Positions 27,641-37,181 are shown, counted from the first letter of the stretch. The stretch is 64,000 bases of DNA from Actinopolymorpha singaporensis (GCF_900104745.1 NZ_LT629732.1:5691981-5755980); one strand, 5' to 3'. Numbers and translations are program-made. The notes: a model not told the origin generated them from the sequence alone.

Positions 27641-28798
27641 CTAGCGCACCTCGACCTCGGGTGCCCCGGATGCTACTCCGGCACCCTTCAGCTCCTCACC
27701 GATCCGCATGGCCTCGTCGATGAGGGTCTCCACGATCTCGCTCTCGGGGACGGTACGCACGACCTCGCCCTTGACGAAGATCTGGCCCTTGCCGTTGCCG
27801 GACGCCACACCGAGGTCGGCCTCGCGCGCCTCGCCCGGGCCGTTCACCACGCAGCCCATCACGGCGACGCGCAGCGGCACCTCCATGCCCTCCAGGCCCG
27901 CGGTCACCTCCTCGGCGAGCTTGTAGACGTCGACCTGCGCGCGCCCGCACGAGGGGCAGGACACGATCTCCAGCTTGCGCGGGCGGAGGTTCAGCGACTC
28001 GAGGATCTTGATGCCGACCTTGACCTCCTCCGCCGGCGGGGCGGACAGGGACACCCGGATCGTGTCGCCGATCCCCTTCGACAGCAGGGCGCCGAACGCC
28101 ACCGAGGACTTGATCGTGCCCTGGAACGCCGGGCCGGCCTCGGTCACGCCCAGGTGCAGGGGGTAGTCGCACTGCTCCGACAGCAGCTCGTACGCCCGCA
28201 CCATCACCACCGGGTCGTGGTGCTTCACCGAGATCTTGAAGTCGTGGAAGCCGTGCTCCTCGAACAGGCTGGCCTCCCACAGGGCCGACTCGACCAGCGC
28301 CTCGGGGGTGGGCTTGCCGTACTTCTGCAGCAGCCTGGGGTCCAGCGAGCCGGCGTTGACGCCGATCCGGATGGACACGCCCGCGTCGGCGGCCGTACGA
28401 GCGATCTCCTTCACCTGGTCGTCGAACTTGCGGATGTTGCCGGGGTTGACCCGTACCGCGGCGCAGCCGGCCTCGATCGCGGCGAAGACGTACTTCGGCT
28501 GGAAGTGGATGTCGGCGATCACCGGGATCTGCGACTTCGCGGCGATGGCCGGCAGCGCGTCGGCGTCGTCCTGGCTCGGGACCGCGACCCGGACGATGTC
28601 GCACCCGGTCGCCGTCAGCTCCGCGATCTGCTGCAGCGTCGCATTGATGTCGGTGGTCGGCGTCGTCGTCATCGACTGCACCGAGACCGGTGCGTCGCCG
28701 CCGACCAGCACCTTGCCGACCCGGATCTGCCGGGTCTTGCGGCGTTCGGCGAGGACGGGCGGGGGTGCTGCGGGCATGCCGAGGTCGATGCTGGTCAC
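27641..28798 (-). CDS. ispG: 4-hydroxy-3-methylbut-2-en-1-yl diphosphate synthase
   Basis: IspG (GcpE) catalyses the penultimate step of the MEP isoprenoid pathway, reductive opening of methylerythritol cyclodiphosphate, with a [4Fe-4S] cluster. The TIM-barrel part has [24 protein letters not shown] and VRVNPGNIR. The cluster cysteines are in [12 protein letters not shown] and [12 protein letters not shown]. The start is GTG 28798. The 385 residues are normal. It lies in the dxr-rseP-ispG series, placing two MEP enzymes together. Confidence 0.98.
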   Translation of the reverse strand: MTSIDLGMPAAPPPVLAERRKTRQIRVGKVLVGGDAPVSVQSMTTTPTTDINATLQQIAELTATGCDIVRVAVPSQDDADALPAIAAKSQIPVIADIHFQPKYVFAAIEAGCAAVRVNPGNIRKFDDQVKEIARTAADAGVSIRIGVNAGSLDPRLLQKYGKPTPEALVESALWEASLFEEHGFHDFKISVKHHDPVVMVRAYELLSEQCDYPLHLGVTEAGPAFQGTIKSSVAFGALLSKGIGDTIRVSLSAPPAEEVKVGIKILESLNLRPRKLEIVSCPSCGRAQVDVYKLAEEVTAGLEGMEVPLRVAVMGCVVNGPGEAREADLGVASGNGKGQIFVKGEVVRTVPESEIVETLIDEAMRIGEELKGAGVASGAPEVEVR

Positions 28799-28924
28799 GA
28801 GTTGTCCTTCGCTGCTCGTCGCACGGCTTCCCGCGCGTACGTCTGGATCGTTACCCGATCAGCCGCCCGGATCACGTGTCCGGTGACGTCTCGGGTCGGT
28901 CGATGGGTCACGGGGTACGGCACC

Positions 28925-30214
28925 TCAGTTCGATATCCGTACCGGGTTGACGATGTCGGCGTACAACAACAGGACGCCCATCACGATGAGCACGCTCGCC
29001 ACCGCGTACGCGACCGGCAGGGCCCGCGCCACGTCGACGTAGCCCGGATCGGGCCTGCGCCGCAGCCGGGCCACGGCGCGCCGCAGCGCTTCGTACAACG
29101 CCCCCGCGATGTGACCGCCGTCCATGGGCAGCAGCGGCACGAGGTTGAACAACGCGACGAAGAGGTTCAGCGCCCCGAGCCACTGCAGGAACGTGGCGAT
29201 CCGGTCGCCGACCGACACCTGCGAGGCGGAGGCGATCTCGCCCGCGACGCGGCTGGCGCCGATCACGCTCATCGGGCTGTCCATCGCCCGCTTCTCCCCG
29301 AACGCCGCCTTGGCCACCCCGACCATGCGTTGGGGGATGTGCACCATTGCGTGGGCCGTCGCCGCGGTGAGCCGGCCCATCTCACCGATCACCGCACCGG
29401 GTCCCTGGCGTTCGCGGACCACGGTGGGACTGACCCCGAGGAAGCCGACGCGTTCCAGCTGCGCGGGGTTGTTCGGGTCGGGCCGGTCGGCCGCGATCAA
29501 CGTGGCGTGCAGGGTGCGCCGCGCGCCGTCCCGGTTCACCGTGATCGTGACCGGGCCCGCGCCGGCGTCACGGATCAGCGCGGACGCCTTGTTCCAGGAG
29601 TCGATCGGGGTGCCGTTGAAGGCCACGATCTCGTCGCCGGGCCGCAGCCCGGCCTTCTTCGCCGGCGACAGCGGATCAGCCGGCGTGCACTTGCGGGCGC
29701 CGTCGGCGGCGGGAACCACGCAGTCGGGCACCGCGCTGACCGTCGGCTTGGGCACGTCGGTGCCGAAGCCCATCAGCACGATCCCGAACAGCAGGACCGC
29801 CAGGATGATGTTCATCAGCGGGCCGCCGCTCATGATGATCAGCTTCTGCCACCACTTCTTGGTGTAGAAGAGGCGGTGCTCCTCACCGGGCGGCGTCTCC
29901 TCCGCCGAGGAGTTGCGGGCCTCCTCGATCAGCGTCTGGAACGGCCCGGTGCTGGCCCTGCGCATCCGCCCGTCGCGGGCCGGCGGGAACATCCCGATCA
30001 TCCGGACGTACCCGCCGAACGGGATGAGCTTCAGGCCGTACTCCGTCTCACCGCGCCGACGCGACCACACCGTGCGGCCGAACCCGACCATGTACTGGGT
30101 GACGCGGACGTCGAACCACTTGGCTGGCGCGAAGTGGCCGATCTCGTGCAGGGCGACCGAGGCGAGCACGCCGACGAAGAAGACGACGGCGCCGGTGATC
30201 GCGATCAGGTCCAT
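28925..30214 (-). CDS. Site-2 membrane metalloprotease (RseP/RIP type)
   Basis: An intramembrane zinc protease of the M50 family that cleaves membrane-bound substrates such as anti-sigma factors. The zinc site HEIGH is at residues 23-27 in the first transmembrane segment, and the third ligand motif is NLVPLLPMDGGH near the C-terminus. One PDZ domain (SPAKKAGLRPGDEIVAFNGTPIDSWNKASALI) lies between the membrane segments. The conserved GFGRTVWSRRRGETEYGLKLIPFGGYVRMIGM strand follows the active site. The ATG overlaps the region just after the dxr stop with a one-base gap. In mycobacteria the homologue is Rip1. Confidence 0.95.
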   Translation of the reverse strand: MDLIAITGAVVFFVGVLASVALHEIGHFAPAKWFDVRVTQYMVGFGRTVWSRRRGETEYGLKLIPFGGYVRMIGMFPPARDGRMRRASTGPFQTLIEEARNSSAEETPPGEEHRLFYTKKWWQKLIIMSGGPLMNIILAVLLFGIVLMGFGTDVPKPTVSAVPDCVVPAADGARKCTPADPLSPAKKAGLRPGDEIVAFNGTPIDSWNKASALIRDAGAGPVTITVNRDGARRTLHATLIAADRPDPNNPAQLERVGFLGVSPTVVRERQGPGAVIGEMGRLTAATAHAMVHIPQRMVGVAKAAFGEKRAMDSPMSVIGASRVAGEIASASQVSVGDRIATFLQWLGALNLFVALFNLVPLLPMDGGHIAGALYEALRRAVARLRRRPDPGYVDVARALPVAYAVASVLIVMGVLLLYADIVNPVRISN

Positions 30215-30215
30215 G

Positions 30216-31466
30216 TCAGATCCATCCGGAGGAGCCCTCCCGGTCAGACGATGCGGCGTGGCCTTCGATGAGTTCGGTGGCGCGGGCGCGTGCCCAGGTC
30301 TCCGCCTCCAGAACCTCCGGGAGCGTACGGGGGTTCCCGCCGGCTCCGGGGCCCGCCTGGTGAGCGTACTCCCCGACGATCGCGGCCACGGTGTCCACGA
30401 TGCCGAGGAACGGCAGCCGACCCGCCGTGAACGCCGCGACGCACTCCTCGTTGGCGGCGTTGTAGACCGCCGGCGCCAAGCCGCCCCGCTCTCCCGCCTC
30501 CCGGGCGAGGCGCACCGCCGGGAACGCCTCGTCGTCCAGCGGCTCGAACTGCCAGGTCGCCGCCCGGGTCCAGTCGCAGGCGGGTGCGGCGTCGGGCACG
30601 CGGTCCGGCCAGCCGAGCGCGAGCGCGATCGGCAGCCGCATGTCGGGCGGGCTGGCCTGGGCGATCGTGGACCCGTCGGCGAACTCCACCATCGAGTGCA
30701 CGACCGACTGCGGGTGGACCACCACCTCGATGTCGGCGTACGGGACGTCGAAGAGCTCGTGCGCCTCGATCACCTCCAGCCCCTTGTTGACCAGGGTGGC
30801 GGAGTTGATCGTGACCACCGGGCCCATGTTCCAGGTGGGGTGGGCCAGCGCCTGCTCGAGCGTGACGTCGGCCAGGGAGGCCCGGCTGCGGCCGCGGAAC
30901 GGGCCGCCGCTGGCGGTGACCACCAGCCGGCGCACCTCGGAGCGGCTGCCGGAACGCAGGCACTGCGCCAGCGCGGTGTGCTCGGAGTCGACCGGGACGA
31001 TCTGGCCGGGTTTGGCGGCCGCGCGGACGAGTGGACCGCCGGCGATCAGCGACTCCTTGTTGGCCAGCGCGAGCGTGCGGCCGGCGTTCAGCGCGGCGAG
31101 CGTGGGTGCCAGCCCGACGGAGCCGGTCATGCCGTTCAGAACGGTGTCGCAGGGCCAGGTGGCGATCTCGGCGGCCGCGTCCGGCCCGGCGAGGATCTTC
31201 GGAACGCTGAACTCGCCGCGGGAGTAGCCCTGCCGCTGGGCCTGCGCGTAGAACGCCAGCTGGAGGTCCTGGACGACGGTCGAGCGGGACACCGCCACCA
31301 CGTCGACGCCGAGATCGAGCGCCTGCCGGGCGAGCAGGTCGACCTGCCCGCCGCCGGCGGCGAGCCCGACGACGCGGAACGTGTCCGGGTTGCGGCGTAC
31401 GACGTCGATCGCCTGGGTTCCGATCGAGCCGGTCGAGCCGAGGAGTACCACCTCACGCATGAGCAC
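30216..31466 (-). CDS. dxr: 1-deoxy-D-xylulose 5-phosphate reductoisomerase
   Basis: Dxr converts DXP to MEP, the committed MEP-pathway step, using NADPH and a divalent metal. The Rossmann motif [16 protein letters not shown] opens the protein; [65 protein letters not shown] and [16 protein letters not shown] give the metal and substrate sites. GTG 31466 and ATG 31460 are both possible starts; GGGGA is closer to the GTG. It is divergent from the TetR gene at 31549. Confidence 0.97.
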   Translation of the reverse strand: MLMREVVLLGSTGSIGTQAIDVVRRNPDTFRVVGLAAGGGQVDLLARQALDLGVDVVAVSRSTVVQDLQLAFYAQAQRQGYSRGEFSVPKILAGPDAAAEIATWPCDTVLNGMTGSVGLAPTLAALNAGRTLALANKESLIAGGPLVRAAAKPGQIVPVDSEHTALAQCLRSGSRSEVRRLVVTASGGPFRGRSRASLADVTLEQALAHPTWNMGPVVTINSATLVNKGLEVIEAHELFDVPYADIEVVVHPQSVVHSMVEFADGSTIAQASPPDMRLPIALALGWPDRVPDAAPACDWTRAATWQFEPLDDEAFPAVRLAREAGERGGLAPAVYNAANEECVAAFTAGRLPFLGIVDTVAAIVGEYAHQAGPGAGGNPRTLPEVLEAETWARARATELIEGHAASSDREGSSGWI

Positions 31467-31521
31467 CAGTGTCCCCTATCGGAGTGACCGGGTGGCGTAC
31501 GGTCGCGTCTCGGTGGGTTTT

Positions 31522-31541
31522 TGACCGATCGGTCATATACT
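31522..31541 (+). promoter_or_regulatory. TetR operator and leaderless promoter
   Basis: TGACCGATCGGTCA (31522-31535) is a perfect 14-bp palindrome of TetR-operator style. It is immediately followed by TATACT (31536-31541), a strong -10 box, eight bases before the ATG at 31549. The palindrome occupies the -10/-35 spacer, so binding should repress. Confidence 0.75.
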
Positions 31542-31548
31542 CCTTCCC

Positions 31549-32208
31549 ATGTCGGACATCGCCCCGGCCCCCTCGGCCTCCCGGAGCAGACCGCCCGGCC
31601 GGCCGCGCTGCTTCGACCCCGGCGCCGCCCTCGACACGGCTGTCGAGGCGTTCCTCGCCCGGGGTTACCACGCGACCTCGCTGACCGACCTCACCACCGC
31701 CACCGGGCTGCACCGGGGCAGCCTGTACGCGGCGTTCGGCGACAAGCACAGCCTGTTCCTGGCGGCGCTGCGCCGGCACGCCGAGCGCAGCCTGGCAGTG
31801 CTCGACGCCACGGTCACCGCCGCACCCTCGCCGCTGGAAGGCATCCGGACATTCCTCCGCGACCACGCCGAACGCGCCGCCGGGCAGGGGAACGGGCAGG
31901 GCGACGGGCGCGGCTGCCTGGTCGCCAACACCACGCTCGAACTGCTGCCCGAGGACCGCGAGGTGGCCCGGGAGATCGAGGCGTACCAGCTGCGGATGAC
32001 GGCCCGGGTCGCACAGGCGCTGGACGAGGCGCGGGCGGCCGGCGAACTCACCGCACCGGGTTCGACGACGGCGCAGGCGCGGTACCTGTTCGTGGTGGTG
32101 GAGGGAATGTGGCAGCTCGGGCGTACGACAGGCGACACCGGCACGCTGCTCGACGTCGCGGAGGTCGCCCTCGCCGCCCTCGGCCCGCGGACCGACCCGA
32201 CGACCTGA
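31549..32208 (+). CDS. TetR/AcrR family regulator
   Basis: A 219-residue repressor. The helix-turn-helix is GRPRCFDPGAALDTAVEAFLARGYHATSLTDLTTATGLHRGSLYAAFGDKHSLFLAAL. The C-terminal ligand domain contains GCLVANTTLELLPEDREVAREIEAYQLRMTARVAQAL, the pattern of the YcdC/TetR_C subgroup whose cysteine sits in the G-C-L-V motif. The start ATG lies just downstream of a perfect palindromic operator, so autoregulation is likely. The F420-type oxidoreductase gene that follows 76 bases later is the probable target. Confidence 0.93.
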   Translation: MSDIAPAPSASRSRPPGRPRCFDPGAALDTAVEAFLARGYHATSLTDLTTATGLHRGSLYAAFGDKHSLFLAALRRHAERSLAVLDATVTAAPSPLEGIRTFLRDHAERAAGQGNGQGDGRGCLVANTTLELLPEDREVAREIEAYQLRMTARVAQALDEARAAGELTAPGSTTAQARYLFVVVEGMWQLGRTTGDTGTLLDVAEVALAALGPRTDPTT

Positions 32209-32252
32209 CGCACCGACTGACGCACCGACTGACGCACGGACTGACGCACGGA
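32205..32252. repeat. Four-unit 12-bp tandem repeat
   Basis: CTGACGCACCGA occurs at 32205-32216 and 32217-32228, then CTGACGCACGGA at 32229-32240 and 32241-32252. The first unit contains the TetR stop codon; the rest fill most of the gap to the next gene. Confidence 0.9.
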
Positions 32253-32284
32253 GAAGTTCACCTACCGACGAAAGGTCACCTCTC

Positions 32285-33211
32285 ATGACACCCCTCTCCG
32301 GCAACGCGCCCCGGCCCGGCACCTGGAAGGAGCGGCTGGGCTCCGTCGGCGTCTGGAGCAGCGCTCTGAACTGGGCGTCCGCAGCCTCCGCCCGCGAGGC
32401 CGCCGCCGAGGTCGAGGAGCTCGGCTACGGCTCGCTGTGGGTCTCGGAGACCCCGCTGTCGAAGGAGCCGTTCGCCAACGCCGCCGTCCTGCTGGCGGCG
32501 ACCGCGCGGATCCCCATGGGCACCGGCATCGCCAACGTGTGGGCCCGGGACGCGGCCGCCGCCAGAGCCGCTGCGCTGACGCTGTCGGAGTCGTTCCCCG
32601 GCCGGTTCGTGCTCGGCCTCGGCGTGAGTCACCTGCCCGCGGTCCAGGCCAGAGGCGGGCAGTACGAACGCCCGTTGGCCAAGATGCGTGACTACCTCGA
32701 CCAACTGGAGGGCGGCGCACCCTACGAGGCGAACCGCGGGCAGGAGGACCCGCCGGTGGTGCTGGCCGCGCTGCGCCGGAAGATGCTGGAACTCGCCCGC
32801 GACCGTACGCAGGGCGCGCACCCCTACTTCGTCCCTCCCGAGCACACCGCCCGTGCTCGGGAGGTGCTGGGGGCCGACCCGCTGCTCATCCCCGAGCAGG
32901 CCGTCCTGCTCGAGACCGACCCCGAACGGGCGCGTGCCCTCGGCCGCGACCACACGTCGTACTACCTCAAGCTCCCCAACTACACCAACAACCTGCGCGC
33001 GCTCGGCTTCTCCGACGAGGAGTTCGAGAACGGCGGCAGCGACCGCCTGCTCGACGCGATCGTCGCGTGGGGTGACGTCGACGCCGTACGCGCCAGGGTG
33101 CGGCAGCACCTGGACGCGGGTGCCGACCACGTGCTGCTCCAGCCGGTCGCGCCCGAACACGGCATCGGGCTGGACCAACTACGCGAGCTCGCACCGGCCC
33201 TGCTCGGCTGA
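32285..33211 (+). CDS. LLM-class F420-dependent oxidoreductase
   Basis: A 308-residue luciferase-like TIM-barrel flavoprotein, in the group that usually uses coenzyme F420. Recognisable blocks are LGSVGVWSSALNWASAASAREAAAEVEELGYGSLWVSE, ATARIPMGTGIANVWARDAAAARAAALTLSESFPGRFVLGLGVSHLPAVQ and ARDRTQGAHPYFVPPEHTARAREVLG. Substrate is unknown. Its ATG at 32285 follows the TetR gene after a tandem repeat; AAAGGTCACCTCTC gives only a weak ribosome site. A TetR/LLM pair suggests ligand-induced redox detoxification or catabolism. Confidence 0.9.
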   Translation: MTPLSGNAPRPGTWKERLGSVGVWSSALNWASAASAREAAAEVEELGYGSLWVSETPLSKEPFANAAVLLAATARIPMGTGIANVWARDAAAARAAALTLSESFPGRFVLGLGVSHLPAVQARGGQYERPLAKMRDYLDQLEGGAPYEANRGQEDPPVVLAALRRKMLELARDRTQGAHPYFVPPEHTARAREVLGADPLLIPEQAVLLETDPERARALGRDHTSYYLKLPNYTNNLRALGFSDEEFENGGSDRLLDAIVAWGDVDAVRARVRQHLDAGADHVLLQPVAPEHGIGLDQLRELAPALLG

Positions 33212-33259
33212 GAGCGGGAGGTCCGCCGCTTCCCGTCCGAGCAGCCCGCCGAAAGCGGG

Positions 33260-34126
33260 TCAGCGGGAGGCGTCGGCCGCCGCCGCCTCGGCTGCCTCCA
33301 CCACGTTCGTCAGCAGCATCGCCCGCGTCATCGGGCCCACCCCGCCCGGCATCGGCGCCAGCCAGCCGGCCACCTCGCGCACACCCGGGTCGACGTCGCC
33401 GACCAGGCCGGCGTCGGTCCGGGTGATGCCGACGTCGAGCACCGCCGCGCCCGGCCGCACCATGTCGGCGCGGATCAGCCCGGGCACCCCGGCCGCCGCC
33501 ACCACGATGTCGGCGCCGCGCACGTGTGAGGCCAGGTCCTTGGTACGGGTGTGACAAAGGGTCACGGTGGCGTTCTCCGAGCGCCGGGTGAGAATCAGCC
33601 CGAGCGGACGGCCGACCGTGATGCCGCGGCCGATCACGCAGACCTCCGCACCGGCCAGCTCCACGTCGTGGCGGCGAAGGAGCTCGACGATGCCCCGCGG
33701 CGTGCAGGGCAGCGGCGCGGGTTCACCGTGCACCAGCCAGCCGAGGTTGGCCGGGTGCAGCCCGTCGGCGTCCTTGGCCGGATCCATCAGGGCGAGCACG
33801 CGGTTGGCGTTCAGTCCCCTCGGCAGCGGCAGCTGGACGATGAACCCCGTGCAGGCCGGGTCGGCGTTCAGCCGGCGTACCTCCGCCTCGACCTCCTCCT
33901 GGGTGGCGTCGGCGGGCAGCTCCACCTGGATGCTCTCGATACCGACCTGGGCGCAGTCGCGGTGCTTTCCGCGTACGTACGCGTGGCTGCCGGGGTCGTC
34001 GCCGACGATCACCGTACCCAGCCCGGGTGCGACACCCTGCGCGCGCAGGCGCGCCACGCGTTCGGTCAGCTCGGCGCGGATGGCCGCCGCCGTCGCCTTG
34101 CCGTCCAGGATCCGTGCGCTGCTCAT
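33260..34126 (-). CDS. folD: Bifunctional methylenetetrahydrofolate dehydrogenase/cyclohydrolase
   Basis: FolD interconverts 5,10-methylene-, methenyl- and 10-formyl-tetrahydrofolate with NADP. The active-site Lys is in [15 protein letters not shown], the folate motif is [13 protein letters not shown], followed by [17 protein letters not shown] and [11 protein letters not shown]. The NADP-binding region [21 protein letters not shown] and the closing [23 protein letters not shown] complete the fold. The ATG 34126 has GAGGAG four bases away. The adjacent purU gene uses its product, 10-formyl-THF. Confidence 0.97.
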   Translation of the reverse strand: MSSARILDGKATAAAIRAELTERVARLRAQGVAPGLGTVIVGDDPGSHAYVRGKHRDCAQVGIESIQVELPADATQEEVEAEVRRLNADPACTGFIVQLPLPRGLNANRVLALMDPAKDADGLHPANLGWLVHGEPAPLPCTPRGIVELLRRHDVELAGAEVCVIGRGITVGRPLGLILTRRSENATVTLCHTRTKDLASHVRGADIVVAAAGVPGLIRADMVRPGAAVLDVGITRTDAGLVGDVDPGVREVAGWLAPMPGGVGPMTRAMLLTNVVEAAEAAAADASR

Positions 34127-34234
34127 CGTTCTCCTCGTTCGGGGCCCGGTGTCGGTCCGCGTGCGTTCGTCACGTCCGTACGTCGTTCCTACCAGTGCGT
34201 GGCCCGCGCACCTCGCGGCGGGCCGCGCGGTGGC

Positions 34235-35104
34235 TCACCGGAAGATGACCGTCCGCATGCCGTTCAGGATCACCCGGTGCTCCAGGTGCCAGGTGACGGC
34301 CCGGGCCAGGGCGAGGCATTCCAGGTCGCGGCCCACCGCCGCGAGTTTGGCCGGGGTCAGGGTGTGGTCGACCCTGGCCACCTCCTGCTCGATGATCGGC
34401 CCCTCGTCCAGCACCTCGGTGACGTAGTGGGCGGTCGCGCCGATCAGCTTGACGCCGCGTTCGTACGCCTGGTGGTAGGGCCGCGCGCCCTTGAAGCTCG
34501 GCAGGAACGAGTGGTGGATGTTGATCGCCCGGCCAACCAGCTTCTCACACAGATCGTGGGACAGCACCTGCATGTAGCGGGCCAGCACCACGAGGTCGAC
34601 CCGCTGGGCGGACACGAGATCGAGGATCGCCTGTTCCTGCGCCTGCTTGGTGTCCGCCGTCACCGGCAGATGGTGGAACGGCAGGCCGGTCTTCTCCACC
34701 ATCGGGCCGGCGTCGGGGTGGTTGGACACCACGGCGGCGATGTCGGCCGGAATCGCACCGACCCGGCAGCGGTACATCAGGTCGTTGAGGCAGTGGTCCT
34801 GCTTGGAGACCAGCACCAGCAGCCGCTGGCGGACACCGAGGTCGCGAACCTGCCAGTCCATCCCGAAGGTGGCACCGATCGGGGCGAAGCCGACCTGCAG
34901 GTCGTCCAGCGTCGTCTGCTCGGACTCCGCCTGGACGTGCACCCGCATGAAGAAGCCGCCGTCCAGCCGGTCGCTGAACTGCTGGCTGTCCACGATGTTG
35001 CAGCCGCGCTCGGCCAGGAAACCGGCCACGGCGTGCACGATGCCGAGCCGATCGGCACAGGACAGGGTGAGGACGTACTCCGGCCGGGGGCTGGTGTTGC
35101 TCAT
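34235..35104 (-). CDS. purU: Formyltetrahydrofolate deformylase
   Basis: PurU hydrolyses 10-formyl-THF to formate and THF, balancing one-carbon pools. Residues about 8-90 are an ACT domain (YVLTLSCADRLGIVHAVAGFLAERGCNIVDSQQFSDRLDGGFFMRV). The formyltransferase domain follows with LVLVSKQDHCLNDLMYR, VSNHPD and the catalytic HHSFLPSFKGARPYHQAYERGVKLIGATAHYVTEVLDEGPIIEQ (His-Pro-like and Asp residues). The 289 residues match the family. It lies 108 bases upstream of folD on the same strand. Confidence 0.96.
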   Translation of the reverse strand: MSNTSPRPEYVLTLSCADRLGIVHAVAGFLAERGCNIVDSQQFSDRLDGGFFMRVHVQAESEQTTLDDLQVGFAPIGATFGMDWQVRDLGVRQRLLVLVSKQDHCLNDLMYRCRVGAIPADIAAVVSNHPDAGPMVEKTGLPFHHLPVTADTKQAQEQAILDLVSAQRVDLVVLARYMQVLSHDLCEKLVGRAINIHHSFLPSFKGARPYHQAYERGVKLIGATAHYVTEVLDEGPIIEQEVARVDHTLTPAKLAAVGRDLECLALARAVTWHLEHRVILNGMRTVIFR

Positions 35105-35377
35105 GGGTTCGATTGTCCCGGGCAGCGGCCCGCGGCACGGCCCGACCCCGTCAGTCGGCCGCCGGAGTTGCTCGTCGCCGCTCCTGCCGGCCCTCCTCGC
35201 AGCGCCCCGGCGACCGTGGCAGGAACCGCCGAAACCTGCCCATCAAGGGGCAGAACCCGACGAACGGGAACTTTTGCAGGTGCGGTGTGCTCGTCGCGCC
35301 TGTCCTTCCTCGGCACGTTCCTGGGTGCCGCCGCGCTCGGGGTGGTCGGCGATCTCTTCGTCCTCGCGGGTGTGCGC
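35105..35377. other. Intergenic region upstream of purU
   Basis: A 273-base gap between purU and the peptidase gene. It contains a small hairpin, CTGCCC (35236-35241) with GGGCAG (35248-35253), that on the minus strand lies upstream of purU, or downstream of the peptidase gene. No gene or clear promoter is visible. Confidence 0.4.
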
Positions 35378-36310
35378 CTACTCGTCGAAGGCGGTGGTGT
35401 CGAACATCTCCGCCTGGGTCATCGACCACCAGTCGGTGGCGAGCTCGCGACGGACGTACTCGTACGGCAGCCAGCCGTAGCCGCTGTCACCCCAGCTCTC
35501 CCCCCACGAGTTGCGGACGAGGAACGCGCCGGTCTGCGTGGTGTTGTCGCCCGGGTTGGTGACCTTGCGCTTGTCGTCGTACCCGACGGCGGCGATCGCG
35601 TGGCCGCCGAGGACGTTCTCCTTGGCGCTCGGGAACGGAATGTCACCGGGGCTGGCCGGCTTCTGGATCGACTCGTAGACGGTGAAGCCGAACATCGCGG
35701 GGATGCCGGCGGCGAGGTGGCTGCGCACCTCCGCGAGCGCGTCCTCGCCGTTCGTCCCGGCTGGGTCGAGCCGGAAGTACTGCAGGGCCTGGTAGTTCTG
35801 CGCGAAGGCGAACGCGAACGCGGGCGGGTCCTCGTCGAACTTCGTCACGTCGTAGGGCCAGTACTTCTCCGGCGGCGAGCCGAAGGCGGCCAGTGCCCCC
35901 ATCACCGAACGCAGGTAGGCACCCGTGTCCCCCTTCACCCCGAGGAAGTCGCGGGTGACCTTGTACAGGAACAGCCGGGACAGGTCGATGTACTTCCCGC
36001 TGGCCCGGCGCTGGTAGTACTCCATGATCCCGCAGGCGGCGTTCGCCGTGCACGAACCGAGCTCGCCCTGGTCCTCCACCGACGAGCACCACTGCCGCAG
36101 GTCGACCTTGGCCGGCAGCTTGTTGGTGGCCCGCCCACCTCCCGCGGTCGTCATCCGGTCCGCCAGGCCGCGCAGGCTGGCCGAGGCGGAGTTCTTCAGC
36201 TTGTCCACCACGGGCGTGGACCGGCTGGTGAGGTCGCGTACGTCGGGGCGGTCGGGCAGCCAGCCCGTGCCGACCGGCCGGGTCCGGCCGGGCAGGACGA
36301 TCGTCTCCAT
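35378..36310 (-). CDS. C1 (papain-like) cysteine peptidase without signal peptide
   Basis: A 310-residue papain-fold peptidase. The oxyanion Gln81 and nucleophile Cys87 are in VEDQGELGSCTANAACGIMEYY; the catalytic His237 is in LGGHAIAAVGYDD, and Asn267 in LVRNSWGESWGDSGYGWLPYEYV. The first 65 residues (LPGRTRPVGTGWLPDRPDVRDLTSRS) resemble the short region before the mature fold in bacterial C1 proteins that start with GWxPDxPDxRD. No signal peptide, membrane segment or sorting signal is seen. The ATG at 36310 has GGGAGA upstream. It stands alone on its strand, preceded by repeat arrays. Confidence 0.93.
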   Translation of the reverse strand: METIVLPGRTRPVGTGWLPDRPDVRDLTSRSTPVVDKLKNSASASLRGLADRMTTAGGGRATNKLPAKVDLRQWCSSVEDQGELGSCTANAACGIMEYYQRRASGKYIDLSRLFLYKVTRDFLGVKGDTGAYLRSVMGALAAFGSPPEKYWPYDVTKFDEDPPAFAFAFAQNYQALQYFRLDPAGTNGEDALAEVRSHLAAGIPAMFGFTVYESIQKPASPGDIPFPSAKENVLGGHAIAAVGYDDKRKVTNPGDNTTQTGAFLVRNSWGESWGDSGYGWLPYEYVRRELATDWWSMTQAEMFDTTAFDE

Positions 36311-36440
36311 GGCGGTGTCTCCCTGGGTCTGCCTGGTGATGGTTCGGTGATGCTTCGCTGATGATTCGGTCGTGCTTCGGTGGTGCCGGTACACCGGGGG
36401 TTTTCCCAGGTCAGGCCGGACATATGTCGGCCGTGGGCCC

Positions 36441-36495
36441 GATCCCGCCCTGATCCCGCCCTGATCCCGCCCTGATCCCGCCCTGATCCCGCCCT
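36441..36495. repeat. Five-unit 11-bp tandem repeat
   Basis: GATCCCGCCCT is repeated five times without change at 36441-36495 in the divergent region between the peptidase and DUF6328 genes. A 12-bp imperfect array (TGATGCTTCGC-like) lies at about 36337-36385. Confidence 0.9.
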
Positions 36496-36587
36496 GGTGC
36501 TGCCGGGTGCTCGCAAGGTGCTCCCCGGATGCTGCTGGGCGCTGCCCGGTGCTGCGGGCCGAACGCGGTCCCGGGCATGATGCGGAC

Positions 36588-37181
36588 ATGGACAGTTCCG
36601 GAGGGACCGGGCCGCGCCGACCCCTGCGGCCCGGCGAGACCCGGGTCCAGCGGGCCGACCGGAACTTCGCCGAGATCCTCGGTGAGCTGCGGGTCCTGCA
36701 GACCGGTGTGCAGATCCTGTTCGGTTTCCTGCTGATCCTCGCGGTGCAGCCGAGGTTCGGCGAGACCTCGACGTTCGGCCGGGTCACCTACGTCGTCACG
36801 TTGATGCTGTGCTGCCTGGCGACCGCGTTGCTGATGGGCCCGGTCGCCTACCACCGCGCGCTGTTCGCGAAGGGCCTCAAGCCGGAGATCGTGCGGGTGT
36901 CCAACCGGTTCGCCCGCGCGGGCATGCTGGTGCTGTTCCTCGCGATCGACGGTGCGGTGCTGCTGGTGATGGACTTCGTGTTCGGCCTGCCTGTCGCACT
37001 GGTGCCGGCGGCGTTCGTCCTGGTGGTGTTCACGGCGGCGTGGTACGTCCTTCCGACCAGACGGCTGGCGGCCCTGGACCGGGAGTTGCGCGAGCTACGG
37101 GAAAAGCCCGAGCAGTCCTTGCCCGGGCAGCGGAGTCCTGGAGGTCCCCACGAGCCCGGGAACGCGGGCCATGGCTCCTGA
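36588..37181 (+). CDS. DUF6328 family membrane protein
   Basis: A 197-residue protein with four predicted membrane segments: VLQTGVQILFGFLLILAVQ, VTYVVTLMLCCLATALLMGPVAY, AGMLVLFLAIDGAVLLVMDFVFG and ALVPAAFVLVVFTAAWYVLP. The N-terminal RVQRADRNFAEILGELRVLQTG signature is typical of DUF6328 proteins. The ATG at 36588 lies six bases after CATGAT, a possible -10 box, giving a leaderless mRNA. Its last 11 bases overlap the next gene. No function is known for the family. Confidence 0.8.
   Translation: MDSSGGTGPRRPLRPGETRVQRADRNFAEILGELRVLQTGVQILFGFLLILAVQPRFGETSTFGRVTYVVTLMLCCLATALLMGPVAYHRALFAKGLKPEIVRVSNRFARAGMLVLFLAIDGAVLLVMDFVFGLPVALVPAAFVLVVFTAAWYVLPTRRLAALDRELRELREKPEQSLPGQRSPGGPHEPGNAGHGS

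Noticed and set aside
26372-30271. Plus-strand frame of 1299 codons antisense to oxoprolinase, GNAT, ispG and rseP
   Set aside because: It spans four real genes on the other strand; composition (Arg/His/Pro-rich) is that of a GC shadow.
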